A DNA stretch of 64,000 nucleotides, taken from the NCBI RefSeq assembly GCF_029873635.1, contig NC_080418.1, positions 14,301,562 to 14,365,561 of the forward strand, written 5' to 3'. Shown in pieces: positions 45,215 to 57,262 of this stretch. Both the position numbers and the translations under genes were made by a program. The number at the start of each line of letters is the position of its first letter. Position 1 is the stretch's first letter. The notes under the pieces were generated by a model that saw only the letters and a list, made by a program, of their open reading frames with translations, was not told the origin of the DNA and made no database searches. This DNA is from Malania oleifera (lineage: Eukaryota; Streptophyta; Magnoliopsida; Santalales; Ximeniaceae).

Positions 45215-47262
45215 TGAAATTAGGATAGCTTCCCAAGAAGGGGGGGGGGGGAATTGGGAATTTAAAAACTTTCTTTTTAATTCCTTTTAAGAATACTTAA
45301 CTTCTTTTATTGTTTAACCAATTCTTTTACTTATTTGTTTAATTTTTCAAACACACAATAACTTGATTTCTTTTATACAATCCACAACACAAGCACTTAA
45401 ACAACTAAATCACCAAACTAATCAAACACAATTTGAAAGCAAACAACCAAACCAAAATTAAGATATACAGTAGTAAGAAATTAGGATGGTTGTTTGTTTA
45501 TGTATGCCTTATAAATATGAATCAAGCCTTGTAGTTGAATGATATGCTTGTTAAAATAAATTTGCTTCTTTTTTATGATTTATAACCACACATCCACACT
45601 CTTTCCAAAATTCAGAATTCAAGTAAACTCTTAGTTAATTTTCTTTGGGTGTTTTAACCAAGTAACGTACTCCCGTATGGTTTCCGCAAAGTATGGTTTA
45701 ACCAACGTACTCTCTTTTGGTTTCCGCAACCCAAATCAAAATTAAACTTTAAGTTTGTTTGATTTCCAAATATACGTAGTGTATGTGATTTCAAATTTAA
45801 GCCATCCACGCAATATAAATATGTTGAAAATAAAGAGTAAGGGAAAGAGAGAGTGAGACACAGGATTTTACGAGGTTCGGCTTCAACACAGCCTATGTCC
45901 TCGCCTTTGGCAAAACCACCAAAGGATTCACTAAACCTGTTCCTTTATCGGGTGGAACAATACCTTTACACATCCTTCAGAAGGCTAGTGCAGCACCTCT
46001 CTAAGCGATAATCCCTCGCCTAGCCAACGATCCAACAAACCTGAAATCGTCACAGTATAAGAATATAATATTAATTCAATGGTTCGTTTAAAAGAGAAAT
46101 GGAATTGCAACCCGGAACCAAGTTTTGATATTTTCAATCTACCAAAATTGTAGAATTCCTCTCCAGCAAAAGATGTAAGCAAAGAAGAACTTTAGGAGAA
46201 TTTCAACACAAGTGAATTTCACATTTTGTCTGTTTTCTCTCTTTTCTCGTATTTTCTCTATCATGTTTTTTCATTACCCAAAGAGGTATTTATAGGCAAT
46301 TTAAAAGATCAAAGTCCACATCAAATTAGGTAAACTTTGAAAAAACATTAAATTGTTGACTAAATTTTGGAATTCAAAATTTTAAAAGATCAACATCCAC
46401 ATCAAATTAGGTAAACTTTGAAAAAAGATTAAATTGTTGACTAAATTTTGAAATTCAAAATTTTGAAAGATCAACATCTACATCAAATTAGGTAAACTTT
46501 GAAAAAATATTAAATTGTTGATTAAAATTTGAAATTCAAAATTTTAAAAGATCAATATCCACATCAAATTAGGTAAACTTTGAAAAAACATTAAAAACGT
46601 TGACTAAATTTTGAAATTCAAAATTTTAAAAGAAACTTCCCGTTGAGATCTGAAATCTGCTCCACGTGGTAGTCGTCTATCATAGTTAAAATTTAAACCT
46701 AGAATACTGGCAGTCATCTGTCATAGTTAAAATTTTAAATTCAAAACACTTTGATTAAACCCTTTAACTTGCCAGTCGTCTGTCCATAGACAGATAGTCG
46801 TTTGTCAAGTGCATGGCTTATCAGAAACTCTATTTTTATTTTGAAAACTTTCCTTCCTTTAAGACCTTTGTTACGTTGATTTCAAAAACATGCTTTAAAC
46901 TCTTTAAAACAAAGTGCTTCTTAGTTTCTTTTGTTTTTATAAGAGCTTCACATATCTAAATGACATTTGGTTTTGAAGTACTTACAACAGTTATTCTAAT
47001 TATGGTCTTCTTAAATCCTTCAGCTTTCTTCAATCTCTTGAGGTTAACTTTTGAATTTGGGTTTGCTTGCCCATAACTTCTTCATTTGTCGTCCATTGCC
47101 TTTGATATTTTGAGGAACTTCCACTAGATTAGCATTGAGCTTTTAGTTTATTAACCTTGAGAGTCCTTTTACCTAAAAACACATTACTCAACACCACATG
47201 TTAAAGCATCCTTCATTTTGTTATTATCAAAATAAGATTGAAAAGCCTAGTTAAACCCAACA
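45215..47262 (-). mobile_element. Solo LTR E (SIRE-type copia)
   Basis: A 2048-bp LTR in minus orientation; minus start TGTTGGGTTTAACTAGG, end TATCCTAATTTCA. Perfect CAAAT duplications at 45210-45214 and 47263-47267. It is close to the 283-2089 LTR: it shares AACTTCCCGTTGAGATCT and a TATTTATAG (TATA on minus) and has an AGTCGTCTG array at 46660-46810. A G12 run is at 45240-45251. Confidence 0.92.
46303..46640. repeat. Four-copy tandem repeat, about 80 bp
   Basis: Units begin AGATCAAMRTCCACATCAAA, continue TTAGGTAAACTTTG and end GAAATTCAAAATTTT. It is inside LTR E and absent in this form from its relative at 283-2089. Confidence 0.88.
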
Positions 47263-47619
47263 CAAATATCTCTTGAGCTATTATTTTTGAGAAAAATCTT
47301 GTTTGAGATATTTTGAATATTCTTATTGAAACACTTTGAAACTTGTGGTGATTGATTTATATTAATTATTTGTTTCAAAGTTTGCTTGGAAATACACTCT
47401 ATATCTTGACTGTATATTTACATTAGATTGAGTGTTTAGCACACATTATTAAGCACTGAGCATATTTACTATCATATGTGCTTGCATTATTATCTGGATT
47501 ATATTGTGATACATATCTGCTTGTTGAGAAGCATATTTTCGTGTATGCAAATTTTATATTAAATATTTGTTGTATTCCAGGTATGGGCCTGAAGAGGGAG
47601 ACTAATCCTGTTGAATAGT

Positions 47620-48181
47620 CTCGTTTTCATATTTCTGCATAAAAATTGTCATATCATAATTTCTAAATAAATTGTTATATCATAACTAATCACAACATAA
47701 AGCTGACTGAACTGTCACGACACTAGGCCAGCTAAACTATCACGGCACTGGGCCGGCTAAACTGTCACGACACTAGACTGACTGAACTGTCATATTATAC
47801 TGAACAATATCATAATTTCTGTAATGTTTATAGCATTTTCTAAAAAATCATTATCAAACCGTACTTGTTCCGTGTAATCATAAAATAATCTAGCCAGTTT
47901 ATATATATATTGTAAAATATTCATACTCATGCCACACAAGTGAGTATCACTCTATAATATTCTAACTGCCAGGTAAGAACATATTTTGCTGAAAAATAAT
48001 ATTAAATCAACTTCTAGGGTTTATTCAACTCTAACACCTGGTTTCCCAAAAATACACATTAAATTATAAACACCATTCGTATACCTAATTATCCAGAAAA
48101 ATCATACGTATAATTTCTGTAATCAAATACTACATTTTAACTGGTAAATTTCTTTTTAAAAATACTTGATATAATCTATCC
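47620..48181 (-). mobile_element. Chromovirus LTR fragment, minus
   Basis: Contains three 30-35 bp units of AACTGTCACGACACTAGRC type (47705-47795) and CATGCCACACAAGTGAG, which reads on the minus strand like the GTGTGGCATGAG string of the Gypsy-2 LTR. Copia-2 lies directly against it. Confidence 0.55.
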
Positions 48182-49437
48182 TATTGATTTAGGTGTAATC
48201 CCAAGAGGGGGGTGAATTGGGTATTTTTTTAAAAAATTAAGAATATTTACCCCTTAATCCCTATTTCTATATTTCACAATTTACTTATCAAGTTCATGTG
48301 AGGTTATTCAACATACACATATGCAATGTACGTAATGAAATGCATTGTGGAAATTGAAAAGAGTAAAAGAAGAGAGAAGGCAAACACAGTTTTTACGAGG
48401 TTCAGTCAACTCGGCCTACGTCCTCACCTTTAGTAATCCACTCAAGGATTCCACTAAAATCCCTGCTCCTTAAATTGGGACGGAGCTTCCCTTACATCTG
48501 CTGCTTACAAGAGGCACAACTTCCTTCTCACCCAGTTCACAATCCGAACCGTGATTACAACTACAATTTCAAATCTGCAAAACAACTCATGATTCGTTAC
48601 TAACAAAAGCTACTGAGTACAATCGAAATTCCTAACACATATCCATATGATGAAACTTGAAGCTCAATATGTATGTAACGATACAATCATTAATGAATGA
48701 ATATGCTTCACCAAAATTTTCTTTTTATCAAATCTCCCAAAATAGTTGCATGAGTAATAGCTTTGAAGACAAGATGCACAAATATCAAATATGATCTTGT
48801 TAAAAAGTTTGTCTTGAATATTATAAAGATCTAAATCAATAAGCTTTCTCCCAAATTTTCAACCACAATATGATCTTTGTAATATGCAAATTAATATATA
48901 TATATATATATATATGATCTTTGTAATATGCAAATTAATATATATATATATATATATATATGATGTGATTACCAAAGATTAAAAACTAATATAAGATTTT
49001 TTAGAAAATATCCCTCAATAATATATATAGTTATGAACTTCTAAGGATATTTAATCAAATGGTTTTGAAGTATCAAAAAATCAAGTCTTTAACTAAATAC
49101 ACACTTAAATCAGAACTATTTAAACAATGGCAAAACTTTTCTCAAGTAATGATCTTGTCAAAACAATCTCTATATGTATATGAACACTCAAGATCAATCT
49201 CTCTAATAATATTCAATAATAAATGATGAGATAAGAAACTCTTGAAAATAACAAATGGATTTACCAAACCTTAATACCAAATAGAAATGAAGATGTGTAT
49301 ATGAAATCTCTTCATTTTTCTAAGTTGATTTGCCCAAACTTGATAAGTATAAGTTGGAGTGCAGGTAATCGTATAGCAATATGTTCAAGTCTCTCAATTC
49401 TCTTCCAAAAGTATGGGGAACTAGGGTTTAGATGTTG

Positions 49438-49481
49438 AATATATAGGTACCTTACCCTTATAATGAATCTTAACCGTTGGA
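49438..49481 (-). promoter_or_regulatory. MSA motif plus TATA, Copia-2 LTR
   Basis: On the minus strand TCCAACGGTTA (49481-49471), an exact YCYAACGGYYA match, then TATATATT (49445-49438) 36 bp further on. Confidence 0.6.
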
Positions 49482-49549
49482 TCAAAAAATAGTTCACGTG
49501 TTCTCTCATTAAAAATCAAAATTTTAAACTTTCCCGCAAGTTCAGATGA

Positions 49550-49835
49550 CTGAAGTTTCTTAGAGTTTCGAAAAAATTAACCTAAACACAGGGTCAAACG
49601 ACTGAAGTTGGGGTTCAGTCTTCTGAAGTGTCGGGTTCATACGACTGAAGTCTGAGTTCAGTCTTCTGAGGTGCTTCTATCAGGTTCTGTATTTCACCAT
49701 TAATTCTTTAGACGACTGAATTTAATCTTTGGTCTTTTGAAGAAATCTTCAGATGACTAAACTTGAAGTTCAGTCTTCTAAAGTTCAATCTTTAGACGAC
49801 TGAACCAGAAGTTCGGTCTTCTGAATTGAACCTTT
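49550..49835 (-). repeat. GACGACTGAA / TTCAGTCTTCTGAAG array
   Basis: About ten motifs such as ACGACTGAAGT, GTTCAGTCTTCTGAAG and AGACGACTGAACC alternate through the LTR promoter, upstream (minus strand) of MSA and TATA. The consensus differs from GGTCGACC, but place and spacing are the same. Confidence 0.8.
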
Positions 49836-50270
49836 CTTGAATTTTTATTTTTAGTTTCAAAACTCTGTTTTGCTCTCTTTCTTTGCCCGTTTATAAAAAT
49901 ATTTTCTGGGGTTTTAAAAGTATATCTAAGTCTATAAATATCCCTTAATGATGTTCATGAGATGTATGAGTCCTAAGGTCATTTTAGGATATATGTTGAG
50001 TCTCAAATTAAATCATATGAAATGTAAATACATTCAGTTCTAAATACCCATTCCCATGACGATCTTGAACTTGCCGTTTGCATGTTCATTCTTATACTCT
50101 TTTAGTTTCATGGATTATGCCAAGATATGTATGCTTTATTCTTTATGGCTTCTATAACTTGTTATCCTTCCGTGCATGCTATATATTGTTCATGTTCACA
50201 ATCTCAATGCACAGATCAAATATCAAGTGATTGTCATTATCTTAATAAGATTGGACTCATAGAGTCAACA

Positions 50271-50286
50271 CCTCCCCTTTTTTGAT
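50271..50286 (-). promoter_or_regulatory. Polypurine tract of Copia-2
   Basis: Minus-strand ATCAAAAAAGGGGAGG abuts the LTR start TGTTGAC. Confidence 0.88.
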
Positions 50287-50979
50287 GATGACAAATACAT
50301 GAGTAAAAATATAAAATGAGTTACACCTAACAAGACTCCTCCTTAAATAATGAATTCAATATTCAGCAAGTGAAGTATGTTCATGCCAAATGAAATATGC
50401 TCATGTCAAATAAAATATGCTCATGCTCATACACAATTCATTTTGCCAAACCATTTTTGCCCTTTTTTTCTTGCTATAGCCTGATTCTTATCCTATAGCC
50501 TGATTTTTCTCCCCCGTTACATAACTAGTGTTGCCAACAATTTTTGCTATTATTCTTCTCCCCCTTTGCACAATTAATTTTGCCAACAATTTTTGCTCCT
50601 GGTTTTTCTCCACCTTTTGACATCAACAAAAAGTTGTATAATAATACATGAGTGGTCATAACCTTATGTTCTTCTCCCCTTTGAAATCTTAAAGTTTTAA
50701 ACTTGTTCAACCATCAGATTTGAAAAATTTTACTTCTCCCCCTTGCTAATGCATAAAGTTGTGTTGTTGAATGTAAATTGCATTGTGAACATACACAGTG
50801 TGGCAAATTTCAAAGATTATGTGAGGATTAACATGTGGAAGTAAAAATTCTCTTATCATGATACCAAATGTTAACTAATGTGATACTGAATGAGAACAAG
50901 TGAGCTAAATATGAAATTTTTTCCAATTGTGAATATTAAGTGACGTTGCTCCCCCTGAATTATGTCATCTAATATAATT
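50287..50979 (-). other. Copia-2 3' UTR
   Basis: Non-coding sequence between pol and the polypurine tract, with repeated C-rich (purine on the element strand) runs such as TTCTCCCCC. No env-like frame is seen. Confidence 0.6.
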
Positions 50980-52361
50980 CTAGACAACCTCTCGACTATG
51001 CATCAGACCTATTTGGATAAACCTATCCTTCACAAGTGGTTTCGTGAATATGTCTACCCATTGTTCATCTATGCATATAAAATCAAGTGTCACATCTCCT
51101 TTTTGCACATGATCACGAAGAAAATGATGTCTTATTTCTATATGTTTAGTTCATAAATGTAATATGAGATTCTTTGAAATGTTTATTGCACTCGTATTGT
51201 CACATCTTATAGGAATTATGTCATAGTTTAATCCAAAATTTGTTAGTTGTTGTTTCATGTATAGCGTTTGAGCACAACAACTACCTGCCGCTACATATTC
51301 TGTCTCAGCTGTGGAAAGAGTTACAGAATTTTGCTTCTTGGAAAACCAAGAGACTAATGAATGTCCTAACAATTGACATGTACCACTCGTGCTTTTCCTA
51401 TCCACTTTGATACCAGCAAAATCAGCATCTGAATAGCTAATAATCTCAAAAGATGTGTACTTAGGATACCATAAGCCAAGTTCCACAGCTCTTATCAGGT
51501 ATCTAATTATTCGTTTAACAGCTAAAAAATGTGACTCTTTTGGTGCAGCCTGAAATCTTGCACACAAACATACGCTAAACATTATGTCAGGTCAGCTGGT
51601 AGTTAGATATAGTAGGCTACCGATCATTCCACGATAGAGCTTGACATCTACTGGTATACCTTGTTTATCTTTGTCTAATTTCAAAGTAGCGCTCATAGGT
51701 GTACCTAGTTTTTTTTCATCTTCCATATTAAACTTTTTAAGTAGATCTCTAATGTACTTCGATTGATTAATAAAATTTCATATTTTGCTTGTTTGATCTA
51801 AAGTTCTAGGAAGAAATTTAGTTCACCCATCATGCTCATCTCAAATTCATTCTGCATAGTGCTTGTAAACTCATTGCACAAGTCTTTATTTGTGGCTCCA
51901 AATATGATATCATCTACATATACTTGAACTAGGAGAATGTCATCTTTCTTAGACTTTATGGACAGTATTGTATCTATCCTTCCTCTGATAAATCCATTTT
52001 CTAATAGAAACCCGCTTAGCTTTTCATACCAAGCTCTAGGAGCTTGCTTTAAACCGTACAAGACTTTTGTTAGTCTATATAAGTGATCTGGATTCTTATG
52101 GTTTTCAAAGCCTGGGGGTTGTTCTACATATACCTATTCACTTATGTAGCCATTTAAAAATGCGCTTTTGATATCCATTTGATATAACTTGAAATCTTTA
52201 AAAGCAGCATAAGCTAAAAGCATTCGAATGGCTTCCATTCTAACTACAGGTGCAAAGGTTTCTTCAAAATCTATTCCTTCTTCCTGGTTGTATCCCTGAG
52301 CTACTGGTCTTACCTTATTTCTAACAACTATCCCATGTTTATCTTTCTTGTTCTTATATAT
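50980..52361 (-). pseudogene. Copia-2 reverse transcriptase and RNase H
   Basis: The minus strand contains RT with [35 protein letters not shown] and the intact catalytic box YVDDIIFGATN (near 51920-51909). RNase H follows: GLWYPKYTSFEIISYSDADF, LSTAETEYVAAGS, KCDNTSAINISKN-like, RHHFLRDHVQ, WVDIFTKPL; the stop is at 50982-50980. The order and wording fit the SIRE clade. Frame changes near 51795, 51583 and 51150 and a stop within FLNGYISE make it inactive, but all catalytic residues are present. Confidence 0.92.
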
Positions 52362-53520
52362 TCATTTTGTTCCAATAATTGTCTTATCCTCAGGTTTAGG
52401 AACTAATGTCCATACTTTGTTTCTTTCATACTGGTTTAACTCTTCTTGCATAGACAACACCCACGATTCATCCTCAATTGCTTCACTCACATTCTTAGGT
52501 TCTTCTTGAGATAGAAAGGCAAAATAACTAATTATATTCCTAAGTGAGGATCGTATGGCTACTCCACATGATGGTTCACCTATTATTTGATCAATGGGAT
52601 GATTTTTTATGTACTTCCATTCTTTAGGAAGTGCATTATCCTCATTTTCAATGTGATTAGATTCCGCAGATGGTTCCTTAAGTTCATTTTTCTTTTCTGA
52701 ATCATTTTCAATAGACAGTTTCTTAAATTCCTTGTTTATCTCAATTTCATCTTCATCAGTTCTTTTGGAGAAGGGATTTGACTCATCGAACACTACATGA
52801 ATAGATTCTATAATTGTTAATGTTCGTTTGTTATATACTCTATAGGCTTTACTATCTAAGGCATACCCTAGGAAGATACCTTCATCTGATTTCACATCAA
52901 ACTTTCCTAAATGTTCATTGTCTTCAAGCACAAAACATTTACAGCCAAAGACATGAAAATATGATATGTTTGGTCTATGGCCATTCCATAATTCGTACGG
53001 AGTCTTATTTAGAGATGGTCTAATCAAAACTATATTTAGAACATAGCAGGCTGTATTTACTGCCTCAGCCCAGAAGTACTTAGGTAGTTTATGTTCGTTA
53101 AGCATAGTTTTGACCATTTCTTGTATAGACCTATTTTTCCTTTCATCTACACCGTTCTGTTGTGGTGTTCTAAGAGCCAAAAAATTATGAGCTATTCCTA
53201 ATGAATTGCAATAGTCTTCCATGCCTTGATTTTAAAATTCTCTACCCCTATCACTTCGAATTTTAGTGATAGTATATCCCTTTTCATTTTGGATTTTCTT
53301 GCACAGGTTTATGAATTGTTCACACGCTTCATCTTTGTGACCTAAGAATAGTACCCATGTATATCTTTAAAAATCATCAACTATGACAAATGCGTATGAT
53401 TTTCCTCCTAAACTTTGAATTGGGTTTGGACCAAATAAATCTAAGTGTAGCATTTGAAGTGGCTTAGTAGTGGATATTGCTTTTTTATTTCTTAAAACTT
53501 GTTCTTTCTTGTTTTCCTAG
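52362..53520 (-). pseudogene. Copia-2 integrase
   Basis: Best part 53222-52362: NSLGIAHNFLALRTPQQNGV (the motif just before the catalytic Glu, DERKNRS here), FWAEAVNTACYVLN, then the copia C-terminal block YELWNGHRPNISYFHVFGC and KSDEGIFLGYA. The linker to RT (AFLSQEEPKNVSEAIEDESW) follows. The N-terminal half (53223-53520) has frame changes and stops. It inserts element DNA into the host chromosome when intact. Confidence 0.88.
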
Positions 53521-54027
53521 TTAACAAGCCTCGCAGATTTCATCTTTGACGAATTTTGTCTTAGGCAATCCCTTAACTAAGTCTCCCTTAGCTAGTTTAG
53601 ATATCAAGTCCATGTTTGCATGTCCTAGTCTCCTATGCCAAATCCAACTAATTTCATTCATAGCAGAGAAGCATGTCACACAATGTGAGGTTAAGTTATC
53701 AAAACTGGTGGTATATACGTTTTCATGACACTCAGCAGTGAATAATATCTTATTATCAGTTTTGTGTTCAACAATGCACTTGTCATGTTCAAAAGACACT
53801 TTGTAACCTTTATCACACAATTGGCTTATACTCAATAATTTGTGCTTTAAACCATCAACCAGTAAAACATCATCTATAATTAGTGATGAATCGTTACCAA
53901 CTTTACCTACACCTGTGATCCTTCCCTTAGCATTATTCCCAAAAGTGACAAATCCTCCATCCTTGGGTGTGATGGACGTGAACTTTGCTTTATCTCCGAT
54001 CATGTGACGTGAACATCCGCTATCCAT
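53521..54027 (-). pseudogene. Copia-2 protease and GAG-pre-integrase domain
   Basis: 168 codons: protease active-site region [11 protein letters not shown], then [30 protein letters not shown], and the zinc-binding pre-integrase HRRLGHANMDLISKLAKGDL ending CEAC. Wording matches SIRE elements. A stop after CEAC separates it from integrase. Confidence 0.88.
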
Positions 54028-54034
54028 ATACCAT

Positions 54035-55640
54035 TTGTCTTTTGAGGAGGATGATCTTAAGCATATCTATAAGACAGAATCAGATAACTACTTTTGGTAC
54101 CTAGATTTTCTTGAGTCCATGGGGGTTAGTACTAGATTCTCCTTTGACTTTCCAGAGTTTATTAATTTTGACATCTTTATTTTTGAAAGGATGGTCAAAT
54201 TTTATGTGACCCAACCTCTTACATTTAAAACATGTAATATTTCTATAATAGTCCTTAGTTGGAACATAAGATTATGAATCTCGTACAAAATATCTCATGT
54301 AAAGATGTCTCTATTTTAGATTCTCCTTCCCATTAAAACCAAGACCTTCCTTCTCTAGGAAATTTCCTTGAGTTCCTTTGAGTTTTTTAAAATTATTTTG
54401 TCCTTCAGTAAATTTACAAGTAGTCTCAGATTTATCTTTCAAATTATTTTTTAACTCCTTAATTTTCAAATCCTTGTCTTTCATGAGAGATGCATAAGAT
54501 TCATTTTGATGTTCAACTAAACATGAAAGTTCTTTGACTTTATTTTTCAAATCAGAAATTTTCTTAGTTTTCTTCTCAAGCATTTTAATGGAGTACAAAT
54601 ATTCTTGTTTCAGCTCATCATATGAAAGCATACCAATCTCATTTTCAAAATCACTAGAATAATAAGAAGATGATGAGAATGATGATTGTACTTCAAAATC
54701 ATTATGTGCCATTAGACACAGATTTGCAATCTCGTCATCACTGGATTCAGATTCTGAATGACTTGTATTGTGCGTATCCCAACTGACTTTTAGCTCCTTC
54801 TTCTTTTTCTTCGAGGCTTTCATTAGTTTGGGACACTAAGGCTTGATGTGTCCAACCTTTCTGCAGTTGTAGTAAGTTTGTGGATCTTCCTTCTTTTTCT
54901 TCATGCTTGACTCCCCTCGTTTTGATTTTAAGTTTCGAAATTTTCTGTTAAACTTCTTATTCTTCTTCAAGAACTTCTCAAACTTCTTTGTTAGCAAGGT
55001 CATGTCATCTTCTGTATCGGAATCACTTCATTCACTAGAGTTGTTTGACGATGCATTAAGTGCTGTGACTTTCTTTGCTTTAATTTGCTTATTCTTCCTC
55101 TCATTTATTGCAAGCTCATAGGTGATGAGCGATCCAATTAATTCATCAACAGACATCTCCTTGAGATTTCTCCCTTCTACTATTGTTATAGCTTTCGCTT
55201 CCCAAACTGGAGGTAGTCCCCTGAGTATTTTCCTGAACAACTCATAAGTAGGGTAAGATTTACAAAGAGCATTTAAAGAATTTGTGATGTGTGTGAATCT
55301 AGTGTACATGGATTGAATAGATTCATCAGCAGTCATTTTAAATGCTTCATACTCACTAGTGAGCATGTATATCCTAATATCTTTCACTTCATTGGTACTT
55401 TCATACGTAACCTCTAATTTTTCCCAAATCTCTTTAGCAGTGTTACAGGCCATTACCCTATTAAATTTGTTTACATCTAGTGCACAGAATAATAGATTCA
55501 TTGCAGTAGCATTTATTTGCACCGATTTCCAATCCTCTTCAGTATACTCATCTTTAGTTTTGGGTACATTAACCTTATCAACTACTTTCATAGGGACATG
55601 GTTTCCCTTGGAAACAATTTTCCACACTTTCCAATCTACA
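54035..55640 (-). pseudogene. Copia-2 gag
   Basis: Starts near 55627 (MWKIVSKGNHVP). The UBN2-type gag body has WEKLEVTYESTNEVKD, YEAFKMTADESIQSMYTRF and KILRGLPPVWEAKA, ending in a stop at 55028. Beyond it are a knuckle with its first Cys changed (YYNCRKVGHIKP, then a stop before CPKL), a long coiled-coil-like Glu/Lys stretch (54823-54311), and a second knuckle CFKCKRLGHIKFDH with His for the last Cys. Gag forms the virus-like particle. Two zinc knuckles flanking a coiled coil fit SIRE. Confidence 0.88.
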
Positions 55641-55825
55641 TTTTAAAGGTATATACTCATCCTTCTTTTCCAGTAGGTGTAATTTACATCGCAGAAAATA
55701 GGTGGTCTAGTGGACACCGCAGAAAATAGGTGGTCTAGTGGACGAGTGTCCCTCACCGAATGGAGTTACACTGATGTGTGCCATGTGATCTTTTTACAAA
55801 TGAACAATTAAGTCTATGTAAACCT

Positions 55826-55837
55826 GCTCTGATACCA
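55826..55837 (-). promoter_or_regulatory. Primer-binding site of Copia-2
   Basis: Minus-strand TGGTATCAGAGC, a perfect complement to the 3' end of plant initiator tRNA-Met, two to three bases after the LTR end. Confidence 0.92.
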
Positions 55838-55839
55838 AA

Positions 55840-56037
55840 TGTTGATTTAGGTGTAATCCCAAGAGGGGGTGAATTGGGTATTTAAAAAAAAATTAAGATT
55901 ATTTACCCCTTAATCCCTATTTCTATATTTCACAATTTACTTATCAAGTTCGTGTGAGGTTATTCAACATACACACATGCAATGTACATAATGAAATACA
56001 TTGCGGAAAATGAAAAGAGTAAAAAAAGAGAGAAGGC
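55840..56037 (-). mobile_element. 5' LTR of Copia-2, 198-bp remnant
   Basis: Only the U5 end survives, from CACCTAAATCAACA back to GAGAGAAGGCAA, where it meets chromovirus LTR sequence. About 1.9 kb including the promoter is lost. Confidence 0.88.
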
Positions 56038-56294
56038 AACCTCGTCGACGAGTCCATGAAGGGAGTTCGTCGACGAACAATTACACCTTGTCTACGAGTT
56101 TCAAGCCTTGAACTCAGCGCTCTCGGTAATGTCTCGTCGATGAGACACGCGTCCACGTCGACAAGCCTAGGAAGTCCGTTCATCAACGAGCACTCTGCAC
56201 TCGTCAACGAGACCTTACTGAATCCCCTTTTTGAAAAATCCTTTTCTCTCCTTTCTTTTATTATTTAATTACTATAATTCTTCGAGTCTCTACA
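56038..56294 (-). mobile_element. Chromovirus LTR start, truncated
   Basis: On the minus strand begins TGTAGAGACTCGAAG and runs into about seven CTCGTCGACGAG motifs (56215-56040), then stops at the Copia-2 remnant. TATA and everything after are missing. Confidence 0.75.
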
Positions 56295-57262
56295 GAATTG
56301 TTGCTGATAAGCAAGGAATCAAGAAGGAGTTTCATCTGCCTAAGGAGCAGATTGCTGAGCTGGTTGCTAAATAGGTGGTTGTGGTTCCTGAGCTTTTTGC
56401 CGTCTCCGATTAAATTTAGGAAACCATCCTTGATCATGTTTCTCATAACCCATTTGCTTAAGAGTGGTATACGAGAAAAGGTCATAGTGGGTTCTCTTAA
56501 TGAACAAGGTGGAAGGGGTGGCTACGCTAAGGTGTGCAAATACAAGATTCAGAATGCCATCATATGGAATAATTACTCGATGAGCTTATTCTCTAGAAAT
56601 CATCCACTTGAGAATTAAACTTGGCAAATCAAGATTTTTCCCTTTGAACAAGCACCATAGTACAAAACAATCCAAGTAAGACACGTGGTCGTGTGATCCT
56701 ACTCGAGGAAAAATATTGTATGTGATAAGCTTTTGTAGGATTTGAGCTTGCAAATTCAGTTGATTATATAGTGGATGATGACCAAAATAGACAGGTTCCT
56801 CAGACATGACCAATGGTAGAAATTCTTTAGGGGAGAAATCTTGAGCCATAATCCAAGATTGACCAAGAGATGGGCATTCAAATTCTCCCTCTTTGATTTC
56901 AAAATTGAGGCTAAAGATTGTGGAGTAATGGCAAAGAGTTTGTCCATTACTTGGGTGGAGGTCACGAGGTCTCCCTTGATGATATTCGCATAAAAATGTT
57001 TGACCAAATTGGGGTACATTCCCTTTGCTTGATACGTAATGAACTTGTCCCATCCTAGAGTTTTAAACATGGGTAGAATGGCGAGAAAGTCTTCTTAAAA
57101 GAAGGTTGTATCAAAGACTTTACCAAAAATTGGTTCAGTTGCTCGACGATGATCCCAATAAAGTTTCTTTGCATGAGGAGTCATAAGCCATTTTTCTATG
57201 TCATTGCTATCATCCTTCCCTGAAGTAAAACCTTTGTTTTCTATAGTTTTCGTTCTTGACAT
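56295..57262 (-). pseudogene. Plant transposon-associated ORF (PF20167-like), broken
   Basis: Read on the minus strand from MSRTKTIENKG (57262). Recognisable blocks in order: GWDKFITYQAKGMYPNLVKH, FYANIIKGDLVTST, ITPQSLASILK, then in another frame LQAQILQKLITYNIFPRVGS, DCFVLWCLFKGKNLDLPSLI and, past a stop, RVIIPYDGILNLVFAHLSV and LKQMGYEKHDQGW-like. This pattern matches the 'putative plant transposon protein' family as I know it; its biochemical role is not established. Breaks: stop near 57096, frame change near 57000, stops after 56590. It ends against a chromovirus LTR at 56294. Confidence 0.6.

Larger units (their letters stand above)
44117..47619 (+). mobile_element. LTR D (SIRE-type copia), split by solo LTR E
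   Basis: Starts TGTTGACCTAGTTAG. It carries a shorter motif array (44530-44710, one clear TCGGTCGACCGAACC), MSA motif and TATA. It is interrupted by LTR E and broken off near 47619, before its U5 end. About 1.45 kb without E. Confidence 0.8.
48182..50270 (-). mobile_element. 3' LTR of Copia-2 (SIRE type)
   Basis: A 2089-bp LTR. On the minus strand it starts TGTTGACTCTATGAG next to the polypurine tract and ends CACCTAAATCAATA (CA changed to TA). It contains an array of GACTGAA/TTCTGAAG motifs, an MSA-like motif, TATA and TA microsatellites (48895-48962). Compared with the 198-bp remnant of the 5' LTR (55840-56037), I count about nine substitutions apart from homopolymer differences. Confidence 0.92.

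Noticed and set aside
50287..50979. Env-like ORF of a SIRE element
   Set aside because: No frame of useful length or membrane segment is seen between pol and the polypurine tract.
56295..56620. Plus-strand reading IVADKQGIKKEFHLP as a host gene piece
   Set aside because: The minus strand of the same bases continues the PF20167-like ORF with conserved blocks; the plus frame is its shadow.
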